In this document: one piece after another, positions 23,429 through 33,918 of the stretch | Layout: each line of letters opens with the position of its first letter | Numbering within the stretch: the first letter of the stretch is position 1 | Assembly (NCBI GenBank): GCA_014529385.2 | Contig: CM043960.1 | Coordinates: 71,337,410 to 71,401,409 of the forward strand | From: Adiantum capillus-veneris | Taxonomy: Eukaryota > Streptophyta > Polypodiopsida > Polypodiales > Pteridaceae | Direction of reading: 5' to 3' | Length of the DNA stretch: 64,000 nt | Notes under the pieces: generated by a model | Told to the model about the DNA's origin: nothing | The model's database searches: none | What the model saw: only the letters and a program-made list of their open reading frames with translations | Program-made: the position numbers and the translations under genes

Positions 23429-25165
23429 ATGGAAAATAGGAAATCTGAAGCGTCAGATAATTGGAAACAAGAGATGCTGCTACAATCAGCACTTGAAAAT
23501 GCCAAACACTCAGTTTTTTATCAGCAGGAGATTTCCGATGGTTATGATCCAGTAGCATATTTGGATTGCTATGAAGAGGAGTTGGAGTTGCACGGGGTGC
23601 CAAAAGAGTACAAGATTCTAAAATTCGACATGTTTGTGATCCCAGATTTCATTGAGCAAGTTCAGGGGCTTCAACAACAACTTATGCATAGTTGGAGCGA
23701 GTTTAAAGCTGCAGTCATCCAAGAACTATGGGATCCAAGCATGTGTGAAGATGATGAGGATTATTTTAATGTACCTACCTATGCGGAGGTTTGCAAGCAG
23801 ATTAGGTCTAAGCTTGAAACTACTGTTGATGAACGCTTGCTTGAGGATGATAGGCTATTACAAGATAAGGATGATGAAGAGGTTGTCCAAGTTGTCTATG
23901 CAAAGCTTGGAATTACAAATGCCATGCTAATGGCTAAACTTGAAGACTTAAAGGGTCGAGAAAAGCATGAGGGTTTAGAGGGTCTGTACATACTTGAGGG
24001 TTCACAGGGTATAGATGTACATGAGCATCTATAGGACTTGTGTATATTAGATTTACAAGGTTTGGATATACCAAATATTAAGGACTTGGACGTGCAAGAG
24101 TATGTGCTTGTAGATATGCAAAGTGATGATTTAGAGGGTGGGCAGACTTCTTCTTTATGAAGAGTTTGTGACACACGGCTCACTTTATGGTAGAATGATC
24201 ATGAAGTTGATGATGCTTATTCAGAGGGGGTGCACACAAAAGTGCAATCTCTTGGTGCTGCATATGATTGGTTGCATTGTGCCGATGATATGGATAGGAC
24301 AGTCAATGAAATTTTCAATGTGCATGCTGAGCTTTGTGCTACAGAAGTTGAAAGATATTTAGATGAGGGGGAGAAACTTGATGAGTAGTCTACAACACAT
24401 GTGGCTACTCTGCATACCATGTGTGGAAAGCCTAATTTGCAGGCTGAGATATGCGGGATAGAGGAATCTTCTGAAGCGATGGACCTTGAGCTTATGTGCT
24501 TATTGGATGAAGCTTTGGAAGGCTTCACAATTACAGATGCAACAGGTACCAAGCAATCTGATTTCATGCATATACACGTTTATCTAGATGTGGTTGATGA
24601 TGACCTTATACAGTTGTTGGATGATGCTCTCCTTGGTTTTGGGCATATACAAAGTAAGGAAATGTTTTCTGATGCATTTTGGGAGCCCAATGAAGAGAAT
24701 ATTTCCAGGACACACATGTACTAAAATATGCAAAACCAAAATTTCAATACTAGAGGGGGTGAAGGTGCATTATTAATCCTCCTACCCGTGCTTGATTATC
24801 AACAATTGGATGAGTCAGTTGCACAAGGGATATGGCAGTATCTAATGATACCTGATGCTATATGGGATTTGATGTTACCCTATGACGTAGGGGATGTTGA
24901 GCTAGCTTTTGATCCATGAGGAAACAATTATATGCATGGTCCGAGGCAATTGATGGATATGTCGTTTGATCTGGGTGGAGATGGATATGTGCATTGTTTG
25001 GGGCGATTGACGTATATACCATATGATCTAGGTGGGGTTCATGATGGTTTATGGGTTAATTCATGCTTATGCTTTATTGCTGGGAAATTTTTGTGGTCTC
25101 CCTATGGTCCTAGAGGAGAGTATATTCTAATAAGGCCACATGTTGCAATTGTTTTCAAAGCATGA
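23429..25165 (+). pseudogene. Gag-like protein, unit 4 (broken)
   Basis: The first 201 codons are open and contain the full N-terminal Gag-like part: DNWKQEM, LENAKHSV, YDPVAYLDCYEEELELHGVP, WSEFKAAVIQELW and TYAEVCKQI. The frame then stops at TAG 24032-24034 and again at TAG 24386-24388; sister units have CAG at both. It keeps CAG at the position where units 1 to 3 have a stop near the DVVDDDL block. The longer C-terminal part (DAIWDLMLPYDVGDVELAF to LIRPHV) is therefore genuine coding sequence. Confidence 0.72.
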
Positions 25166-25262
25166 TCACATTGGGGTAGTGCTTATAGGTTTATAGGATT
25201 ATGCTTGCAAATTTGGAATAATGGTTGGCACATACCAGAGGATGTGCACATTTAGAGGGGGT

Positions 25263-25267
25263 GGATG
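25263..25267. repeat. Target-site duplication GGATG, left copy
   Basis: GGATG precedes the left LTR of the nested element and recurs at 30627-30631 after its right LTR. Confidence 0.9.
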
Positions 25268-25429
25268 TGTAAGACCCAGGAGCTGCGTTATGAGGATTCT
25301 CTGCCCAACCCCCCGTTTATATAGCCCTTGGCCACTGTAACAGAATCCCCCTATCCGCCTTTAGCAGCCGGCCGGCCCTTGGCCCTGTGGCCCGAGTCCT
25401 ACTCGCCTGGGTTTGCCCTTGGCCTGACA
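25268..25429 (-). repeat. LARD-like element 3' LTR
   Basis: 162 bp, 41 bp longer than its partner. The extra piece is bounded by CCCTTGG repeats, which suggests slippage or recombination between them. Confidence 0.88.
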
Positions 25430-25441
25430 TTACTCCCCCCT
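25430..25441 (-). other. Polypurine tract of the LARD-like element
   Basis: On the minus strand AAGGGGGGAGTAA lies directly before the 3' LTR start TGTCAGG. Confidence 0.75.
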
Positions 25442-27912
25442 TGGAGAAGCGTTTTCGTCCTCGAAAACACAAGTGGTGGTATCTTCATAAGAACACTAAT
25501 GTTTTCCACCATGGCATCCCTCATGGATCCAACGGTTTGTTGAAGCGAAACCCGGTTTATTGGGAGGTTCAATGAAATCAAGAATAACATCTTGATTTTC
25601 CACATTGTTGTCCCTGTACAACCGTCTTGGTTAACCGACCCGTAACCAACATAATGTGAAGACTCCATTTAAAACTCACTTGAGTATGTTAAACGAGTTA
25701 TCATAACGAAGAGGTGTCTAAATGCATACCCAAGGTTCAGACTTTCTGGAGGTACTTGAATGTGCAATATAACCTCGGCTCATCTTTCCATGAAAGTACT
25801 AGGTTGACATACTCATCAGCAGCAACCACGTCCTTGACTTGCGGTGGTTTCTTGCCAATAGTCAACCTCATCCAAACTGATGATTAAGGTTGATAACTTG
25901 AGAATAACAGGCAGAGACTAGAACTAGCCGTAACATGCCTTTCATCATATGAAGCAAACTACAAACCAGAAAGGTAACCGATCTAGTTGTTTCACTTCTT
26001 GCTAACGTATGCACTTAGCATATCCTGTAGCGTGCTTTACTAACGTATGCACTTTGCATATCCTTTAGTACTAAATAGAATGCTTGTAAGCTGCCCATCC
26101 TACGCGGGATGAATAGCATCAGTAAGACTGAGGTGCTTTCCCCCAACTACTTACAGACAGTCGCCCACGGCTGACGACAAACTATGACTTAGTCATTGAG
26201 TATCCAGCCATATACTCGATATGTAATGGAGACAACCAACTAGGTTGAAAGCAGATTGGAGTTTCACACAGCCAATCACGAACACCCATACTCAGCCATC
26301 ACCTTGTATGGCAGGGTGTAAACTCATATTAAATCTACAAGAGAGATTGCACTGGCAGTGCAAAAAATTGCAGAAACAATAATGTCCATGAATTTGCATG
26401 CCGCTCCGAATAAGTTTGTGTTAAACACTAGGGCCCATAACACCTAGTGTGCATGCATTTAACACAAACATATCCGAACCGTAATTCCATGACGAGACTT
26501 TGGACCATAACAGAATGTGACAACCCGGTCACACCTAGGTACCAACCAGGAGACATTCTCATGGACATAGCATACTTAGCTATATGTAGAAACAACCCTC
26601 CGTTAAGGTGGTTTCATAGCACTTGTAATCGTAACAAGTTTGTACGTAGTACCCGACAATTTGTGGCCACTGAAATTGCTCCTGATACTGTGTGCTCAAA
26701 ATGGTCGAATCCATGGATGCGACCAGCACCTAGGGACTTCGTCGCGACACATTGCTAGATAGTTGGCGCCAGTGTCAGTCCCAGAGACTCATATTCTCCA
26801 CATGTGGAATATGTCTCAAACAAGGATATCAAGAAAAGAGACATCCATCAAGTACAAGCTGGTACTTGTGTGTGGAGGTAACTACAAACACTCTGTGACA
26901 AGAGTGAGAGGGACCCTCATTATCATGCTCCACACTGGCTGAACTGAACTCCTTGAGTTCCTAGACCATGTTGTATCCCATGTGACAACATGTGCCAAAT
27001 CGAACCCTACAACTAGGTTCGTAACAGCATAAGGTATAGTGGACGCTACGGTCCAAAATACTTAGTTCCAACATGCCCTTGGAATGGCTTTGAAACATGC
27101 AAGCGTATTTATACGACTTGCACTGGAAACCGCGGGTGTTGCTTGTGCAATCCAACCCCTTTGGTTAACATCTACGTAGTCAAACCCCTTGGTAAGACCC
27201 TCTGTAGAAACTGCTCAACTAGCAGGCAACGGTAACCAACATAGTTAACCGTGTACATAATGATTGGAATGAACTTGAAAAGTTGAATTCGTCCGCTACC
27301 GTGTGGTAGATTGTGGAATTCTTTCCTTGAAAGTTTAAATGGAAGAGATCAAACTGTGATCCTCAATGCATATGGGTCGTTCCCCAAACAATAGGTTCAC
27401 AGACACTCCGTAGTGCTAGAGAGAGAGCGAGAAATCCACACAAGTGAACGGGCTAGCGCTTGTGGATAGCCATGCTGTCGCAACTGATTGCTGCATCTAT
27501 ACTTCCTTGTATAGAGCAGCTGCTATGAGTTGAAGATTTATCAAAAACCCAACTGGAGTGTCACACTGAAAACATGTAGTGCAAAAATGACACTAGAAAC
27601 ATCCTGAATGACAAGACCCTTGCTTGTCCATTAACGTCGATGTATACTTCCCTGGGTAGATCTGTTCACTCGTGAAAACAATCACCCAAAGAATGCCAAT
27701 AGTTGGGTCTTACCCTTGGCTTAACAATGGCTCTTAGCCTACGTGGCTCATAGCCCGTGTGCAAATTAGTGTTCAATGGACGAACCGATGAAGACTAATT
27801 TTGAGTAACATCTTAGCCACATGCTAGCTGAGAGTTAGGGCACCTTGGCTCAGACTGACTCACGAGCAAAACACGTATCAAAAGCTTCTTAGAAGATTTT
27901 CATTATTCCCTT

Positions 27913-27948
<36 letters not shown>

Positions 27949-30490
27949 AAGAAGAGCATGCTGGGCTGAGGAAATTTCCTTAAATTTCTAGTGGGTGTGT
28001 GCCCAGAATGTGTGCTCTTAGACATCTTATGCCCGAAATGCAGCTTATCCTATAAGCATTCCACAAATTGCCTGTTCGATGCTCTCATCGAGAGAGGCAA
28101 CAGAAAACACAAGTTAAATCTTGACCATCTACCATGTAGGGTCGTGACTGTATGAGGATGACTTGAAAGTGGCACCTTGCCGGTGAATCTAGTCAAAATT
28201 TTAGGTTCTGTTTAGTATTGTTGAGTGTTGATAACAACCAACAATCCATCCGTACTCTGTCCTTGACAGAGTTGGGAGTGTGTTAGCGGAAGTGTAATGC
28301 GTGAAGCGGTAGAATCGAATCTATCTCGCTAGCATACCTTGCCGAGAGTGATGGCCTCAAATGTGAAAACCAAAACCATAAGTGCCTTGCACAGTGTAAA
28401 CTGGTAGGAATTGTGTGAGCTAATATTCCCTATTTTGCCAGTTCCTCAAACTTGTGTGCCAATGCCCTTGACTCCAAGTCAATGGTAGTATCTCGGCACA
28501 AGGGAGAAGCCGTGCTTCATGTAAAATTGCCAAAGCACTTTGCTTTGCACAATGACAGTAATTGCCAAGTAAAGTGTAAACATGGAAAATAAAACAAGAA
28601 AAACTTAAACTTGGCTAACCTGGTAGTTGTTGATGCAACCAGTCGTCATGAAATTCCAAAGGAAAAGCTCGCGTAAAGGTGGCTCGTAGCCAAATCTTCC
28701 GTGCGAGAGAGAGTTGTCGCGTATGCTCGTACGCCCTCTTGTATCATGTACACCATGAAAGATCCTTCAAGCATAGTGTCAAATCCCTCCCAAGTTTGTA
28801 TGCTCATAGCATATACCAAACGTGGGCAGTTGCGATGCAAGATGCGTAAATTGAAGCCTTGCTTCACATCAATTGAAGCCTTGCTGATAGCCAACTAAAG
28901 CGGTTGTTGACATACAGATAGCAGGACAAAAAGAGTCGACCTTGTCGAGGGAGTTCAACTGAAATTAGCTAGTAATGTGTGGCAAACGTCCTCTGTCCGC
29001 TTCTAGACACAGTGACAAGGAGTCGGCCATGCCGAACCCCCCACAAATTGAAGCCTTGCTTCACAGACACGTTGTTGTGCTCATAGCCAACGTATGTTCC
29101 TGCCATGATATAGCTATCATGGCAACAACGAATCGACCGTGTCGAAAATGACATCGTATGGAGAATCATGAAAGTACCTGCAATAGATATGTAACTTGAT
29201 TGCAGTTGCAAGGTGTACCTGGAATTGCGAATACCACTGCGTGGTAAGTATTCTTTGCCGTCTGCTAGAAGCGGCGACAAGGAGCCAGCCTTGCAACATG
29301 GCTTTTGATCGAAAGGATTTTGTATTCAAGCCATGCTTGACTGGGTCTTCCAACCAATCAGTGATGCTTAACAAAATCAATGCTTAAATACTTTGAGTGT
29401 TTAGAGCGCACACACCTCGTGTGCATGGCACAATGAGCAATCACATCCGAATCAAAAACACAAAACAATTGCATACCTCATGAATTGCGCGACGATTTGT
29501 ACTACCACGGTGTCAATCTGCAACATCATGCATGCCAAGATATAGCTTGCCTTGGAGCTTTGCGTCCATGCCATCATAACTTACACGCAGAACCGTGTCT
29601 GTCTTTGTGCATGTTTGGATTCCCCTTGCAAGCGTTATGGTTGCAGTAGCTTCCTCTTACGGTAGCATACCGCACCACTTGCAAGAGCATGCATGATGCC
29701 ATAGTTGAGGGAATGCGGACTTCACTTCCCTTTGTCGGCTACATGGATTTTCGGCCTTTGGCACCTTGCCGATTGTAGCTGACGACCACGACTTTGTGGA
29801 AAAATTCAATTCCCAAAACACGGGAAACTCGTACTTGCCAAGCGGGAAATTGACGGGTCTCATCCCACGTAAATCCGCAATCTCTGAAACCTGCGGCGTC
29901 ATGGCGATCTTGTGCAATCCTGCACATCGCAGGCAACCTCCTCCCTGCGTGGGAGGGGGTGCTTAGGATGACCCTAGGCCACCCTCCCTTGGGCGGCCAA
30001 AACAAAATGCCAATTTTATTTTTATTTTTTAAACTAAAAATACAATTTGCATGTGAAACATGTGGCGCCATGGCGGCTGCCGACTGCGCAGGAGCAGAGG
30101 AAGACACCACTCGTGCATGAGCCAGATTCGAGCAGTGCTGTAGAAGCGAAAAACACTACGGATCTCGGCGCGCATCCATCAAGCTAAACCCCAGGCGCTT
30201 CTGAGATGGTCGAAAATCTGCCCCTTCCCGACACGAGCTAGCATACACACGCTGCCTTCGATTGCCCCTTCCTCGGTTGAGCAACCCCGACTTTGCATGC
30301 CTTTGCATGTTGCTCGTTCCTCCTTCCTCCTTCCTCAAAGCCCGAGATAGAGAAAGAGATGCCACGTTTAAACATGTAGCCATAGCTAGGCTTTTCCCTT
30401 CCTTGGAAGCTCGCCCAAAGAGAAAGAGAGAGCGAGAGAGAAGGCCATGCTTTCTCTTTTTCCATGGCTCCCCCCTGCTTCCTCTCCACC
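25442..30490 (-). other. Non-coding interior of the LARD-like element
   Basis: Five kilobases with no supportable coding sequence on either strand. There is an (AG)n tract at 27916-27942 and loosely repeated phrases such as ATTGAAGCCTTGCTTCACA (28853 region and 29048 region). I recognise no RNA gene. Confidence 0.6.
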
Positions 30491-30505
30491 TTGCTCTGAT
30501 ACCAA
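30491..30505 (-). other. Primer-binding site (initiator-Met tRNA)
   Basis: On the minus strand TTGGTATCAGAGCAAG follows the 5' LTR end directly. TGGTATCAGAGC is the standard plant initiator-Met primer site. Confidence 0.88.
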
Positions 30506-30626
30506 TGTAAGAACCAGGAGCTGCGTTATGAGGATTCTCCGCCCAACCCCCGTTTATATAGCCCCTGGCCACTGTAACAGAATCCCCCTATTCGCCTTTA
30601 GCAGCCGGCCGGCCCTTGGCCTGACA
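30506..30626 (-). repeat. LARD-like element 5' LTR
   Basis: 121 bp, TGTCAGGCC...TTCTTACA on the minus strand. About five differences from the left LTR outside the indel, by eye. Confidence 0.88.
30553..30561 (-). promoter_or_regulatory. TATA box of the LARD-like LTR
   Basis: On the minus strand GGGGCTATATAAACGGGG, a well-formed TATA box inside the 5' LTR, also present in the other LTR. Confidence 0.7.
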
Positions 30627-30654
30627 GGATGTCGTGCCGCTTTGTGGGCATAGG

Positions 30655-31580
30655 GTGAAAGATGAAAATCTGCATACATATTTAAGGTTTGCCAAATTTA
30701 CGAACAATGTTAGTAGTTGTTATGTCAGCAAGAAAACTAAAATGTATTCAAAATGTGGGTTCGGTGCCTAGAAAGGAAGATCGGTGCTTACAAGTCAAGC
30801 TGCAATGATGCTGGGGTAGAAAGTGGTTTTACAAGCTAAATTTGAAGTGTTCGACATACTCTCCATGCATGTCTTTACGACTCGTCAATCGAAGCTACGA
30901 CGAAGAAGTTGTGTTAGTATGAAGCTGTGACAGTTTGCAGCCGGATCGGGCAGGTGCCGATGAAGGGTCAAAGTTGATATGAATGCATGGGGCTGAAGTA
31001 ATCATTTTATGGAGCACGTCGATCTTTTCATATCAATGATCGGAGTTCTGGTTGCTAAGATATGGCCCATTTAAGTTCCATCGAGGGCCAGTTTCGTACC
31101 ACTTTGGTCGCCTCGATCATTGTTCCATCTGAGAGTTTTGGCTTCAACCGGGGAATGGCAAAAAAGTATGTCGTGTTTGGCAGTGCTTTAGTTGAGTTGT
31201 ATGAGGGACAGCTAATGGAGACATGCTTTCAAAGTTACGTATGTCAAATGTAATGCGCATACAAAAGCACTTAAAGTTTTTGATGAGCTTTCAGTTCAAA
31301 GTTGTCGTCTCTTGGAGCACAATGGTTGTGAAATTATGCCTTATGGCTATGGCAAGGAAGTTTGGGGCAGTTTTAGTTGAATGCGAAGGGAAGGCGTTTC
31401 GCCAAATGCAATCACCTATACTTACATCTCAAAGGCAAGTGACACTATACAAGCCATTGAAATGAGCAACCAAATTCATGATGATATGCGAGCAGCCGAG
31501 GGCTTCAAGAGGACATCTTGAGTCCAGAAATGTTTTGGTTGATTTGCATGCCAAATATGATGCCCTTATATAAGAATTGA
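30655..31580 (+). pseudogene. PPR-derived segment inside array LTR 5
   Basis: Plus-strand readings SFGFNRGMAKKYVVFGSALV and KALKVFDEL, followed by a VSWSTMVVKLC block, mark the same PPR-derived stretch as in LTRs 1, 3 and 4. Not open. Confidence 0.55.
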
Positions 31581-31919
31581 AGGGCCAAACGGCCGCCTGC
31601 CCATGACCTAAAAAGGTGTGGCCGCCCAATGTTAAGTGGGTGTGTGTGTGTGGGGAGGGGGGGATTAAGGTGGGAAAAGGGGGGGAAAGAAGGAAGATGG
31701 TGTGCAGTCAGGGAACGACACAGGAGAGAGTAGCTCACGAGGGCCGCAGGGAGGCTCAGGTAACATCGAGCAAGAAACGGGCTTTGTCTAGCTCACCAAG
31801 GCACCCCTATTTGGTATCACTTCGGGCGGATTTGGTGTTTTCCGAAGTCCGACCTGCCATGTCATCACCCCCATTCCCACAACGACGGCGCCGTCATTGT
31901 TAAAATAGGGAAGGGGGGA

Positions 31920-31946
31920 GGGGGGGGGGGGGGGGGGGGGGGGGGG
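31920..31946 (+). repeat. 27-base G run in LTR 5
   Basis: Pure G run just upstream of the LTR TATA box. Confidence 0.85.
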
Positions 31947-32278
31947 TGCTATATATAGGGAGGGTATTGCATGAAGAAAAAAAGCGGGCAAGACTAGGAG
32001 GGGAGGTGAAGGCTCTCGAGCGGGAGAGCTCGCACTACGGAAGAAAGGTAAGAAGAAGGTACTCTAAGCCAAGGGCGTCGTTAAGCAAGGGGGTAGGAGA
32101 AAGCTCACAGCAAGAGAAATAACGGAGCTCGGAGGAGCAAGGAATTCCAAGCAAGGTTCTCGAGTGAAGGGGCTTGGACGACCAAGGAAGGAGCAAGGAG
32201 TGCTGCAAGAGGGTAACGAGGATAAGCAGAAGAGGGGAGGAACAAAGGGAAGGAAGGGAGGCTCTCTCTTTTTCTCGT

Positions 32279-32282
<4 letters not shown>

Positions 32283-32318
<36 letters not shown>

Positions 32319-32329
32319 CCCCCCCCCCC
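32283..32329 (+). repeat. (TC)17 followed by a C run in LTR 5
   Basis: A shortened TC tract ending in about 14 C at the conserved LTR position. Confidence 0.9.
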
Positions 32330-32943
32330 AAGAGGCATGAAGCATGAAGGGTTATTGAAGATAAAGGGGATTGAGGTTGCATGAAAGGAGGGGTGTTCAG
32401 GAAGAGACCGTGACTTGGGGAAGAAGGTGAGAAGGTAAAAGCTTGCTTTCATTCATTCACAGATACTCGACAAGTAAGCAAAGAAGGGTTTGGACAACAC
32501 AGGTACAAACATGGAAATTCCAAAGCTTGGATAAGGGCCAACCTGTGATCATTGCGGGCTAGGGTGCATGCCGCCAACATCGGCTTGAGCATGTGATAGG
32601 CAAGAACCAAACTTATGATCGGTTGGAGGGCCAAGCAACGAGTTTTTTTTTTCTTTGAAATTTGTTAGGCAAAAGAGCCATACGGGGTGAATTTTACCTA
32701 GCGATTATGGTTTGTTTCCACCGAGGGTTGATTATCTGAACAGGGGTTTACAAATCAACAGACATACCACGACGGAGTATGCAAACGATTTGTATCAGGG
32801 GTTTGAGCTACCAAATGAATGGAAGCATCTGTTGATTGTCAACGTCAATTAAGTGCCGATATCTTGTCTAAGTTGGATTTTAGCCATTAATTCTATTCCG
32901 ATAGGTGATATTCTTCTGCAATTCTCTCTAAGCATCTCTATAT

Positions 32944-33437
32944 TCGATTGCATGCAAAAAACCATTCTGAAGTTTCAAGAAGCAAGTCCATGGGTGACGT
33001 TTGGGCATGTGCCAGCAAACGAGGCAATGATGGAGGGGGAATGTAGCGTGCACATCATCGACTTAAGCAATACATTTTGTACTCAGTGATCAATTATGAA
33101 CAAAGTGATGAAGGAGGTGGGGGCGTATCTCGAGAAATTTGCAAGGCTTATGGGGGTACCATTCCAATTCAAATTAGTGCAAGCCAAGGAGTTGATCACA
33201 TTAGTAGATGAAGGAATAGGAGAAAGACGATAATATGGGCACATCGATGATATTGTGGGCGGCAGCGGCGGGCCACAACCAACAACAATGCTGATGTTGG
33301 CGGTAAACTGCCTAGGCACATTGCAACAGATTTCGAATATGCGTAGGCAAGAGCTGATGTACAAGCTGCAGGTGCTAAGGCCCTTGACAATCAGTCGCTA
33401 TATTTTGAAGCCCTGGAGGGGAGCATGGGGATGGTGA
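32944..33437 (+). pseudogene. GRAS transcription factor pseudogene, SHORT-ROOT-like
   Basis: One frame (start 32952) reads [20 protein letters not shown] then [13 protein letters not shown]. After a TGA at 33087-33089 it continues in the same frame with VMKEVGAYLEKFARLMGVPF. After a TAA at 33231-33233 it continues with MLMLAVNCLG and LQVLRPLTISRYI. SPW.TFGH.AAN, VHI.D.S.TFCTQ, MEKFARLMGVPF and L.INC.G mark the GRAS domain of the SHORT-ROOT branch, transcription regulators of root and leaf ground-tissue patterning. About 25 residues are missing at the first stop. The N-terminus is cut off where array LTR 5 ends, and the C-terminus fades at about 33437. This is a dead fragment, not a working gene; the subfamily is my inference from the motifs. 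Confidence 0.8.
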
Positions 33438-33918
33438 GCAGCGAGAGGGGGGCATTGGAGCATGGAAGACTCTCTCACACCTACCCACAACGCAACAAAA
33501 GTCTCTCTGTCTCTCTCTCTCTCTCTCTCTCCACGTCCCCTCTTCCCCTCCCTCTCTCCCTTGTATTATTCAGCCTCAAGGCTTAGAATGAGAGATTTAT
33601 TGTATATGCAATGACCCTCCCCTTACTTGTGGGTCCATGTATTTTTTCTATTTTGCTTGTTTAGTTCAAATTTTTACATTTTCAAAAAGAGAGAGGTAAC
33701 TGCTAAATCCTAATAGGCTAGCCTCTCGAGATCTCCTGCCACATTTTGTCCACAAAAAACCAAAATGATGCATTAGCACATGCCTCCAACAATGCCAACA
33801 AATGCATACTCTCTCAGTCGACAGTGCCACTCGTCATGTGGACGCCTTGTTTTAGAAAACAAGGCCGCACTAACGCGCAAATGGTGGCACTGCCTGCTAT
33901 TAGAGACAGAGAGAGAGA
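33438..33918. other. Intergenic stretch with CT repeats
   Basis: A short pyrimidine microsatellite lies at about 33505-33535 and an AG run at about 33907-33922. No gene recognised. Confidence 0.5.

Larger units (their letters stand above)
23166..25267 (+). mobile_element. Array internal region 4
   Basis: From TTTGGTGAACCCGA to the polypurine tract ATTTAGAGGGGGTGGATG. Its end is interrupted by the 25268-30626 insertion. Confidence 0.8.
25268..30626 (-). mobile_element. Non-autonomous LTR retrotransposon (LARD-like, short LTRs)
   Basis: A 5.36-kb element on the minus strand with TG...CA LTRs and a perfect GGATG duplication. A primer-binding site complementary to initiator-Met tRNA (TTGGTATCAGAG on the minus strand) lies directly inside the right LTR, and a polypurine tract (AAGGGGGGAG) lies directly inside the left LTR. 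The 5 kb between contain no frame longer than about 140 codons and no recognisable Gag, RT or integrase, so proteins must come from elsewhere. Short LTRs (121 and 162 bp) with a long non-coding interior do not fit the usual TRIM or LARD size classes exactly. Confidence 0.88.
30630..32943 (+). repeat. Array LTR 5 (3'-truncated)
   Basis: Starts TGTCGTGCCGC; its first two bases are part of the GGATG duplication of the nested element. It matches the other LTRs up to AAGCATCTCTATAT and then stops abruptly at about 32943, where GRAS-like sequence begins. The TATA box is at 31949-31958. Confidence 0.8.

Noticed and set aside
28646-30572. Short frames in the interior of the 25268-30626 element
   Set aside because: None exceeds about 140 codons, none has a recognisable domain, and base composition shows no coding pattern by eye.
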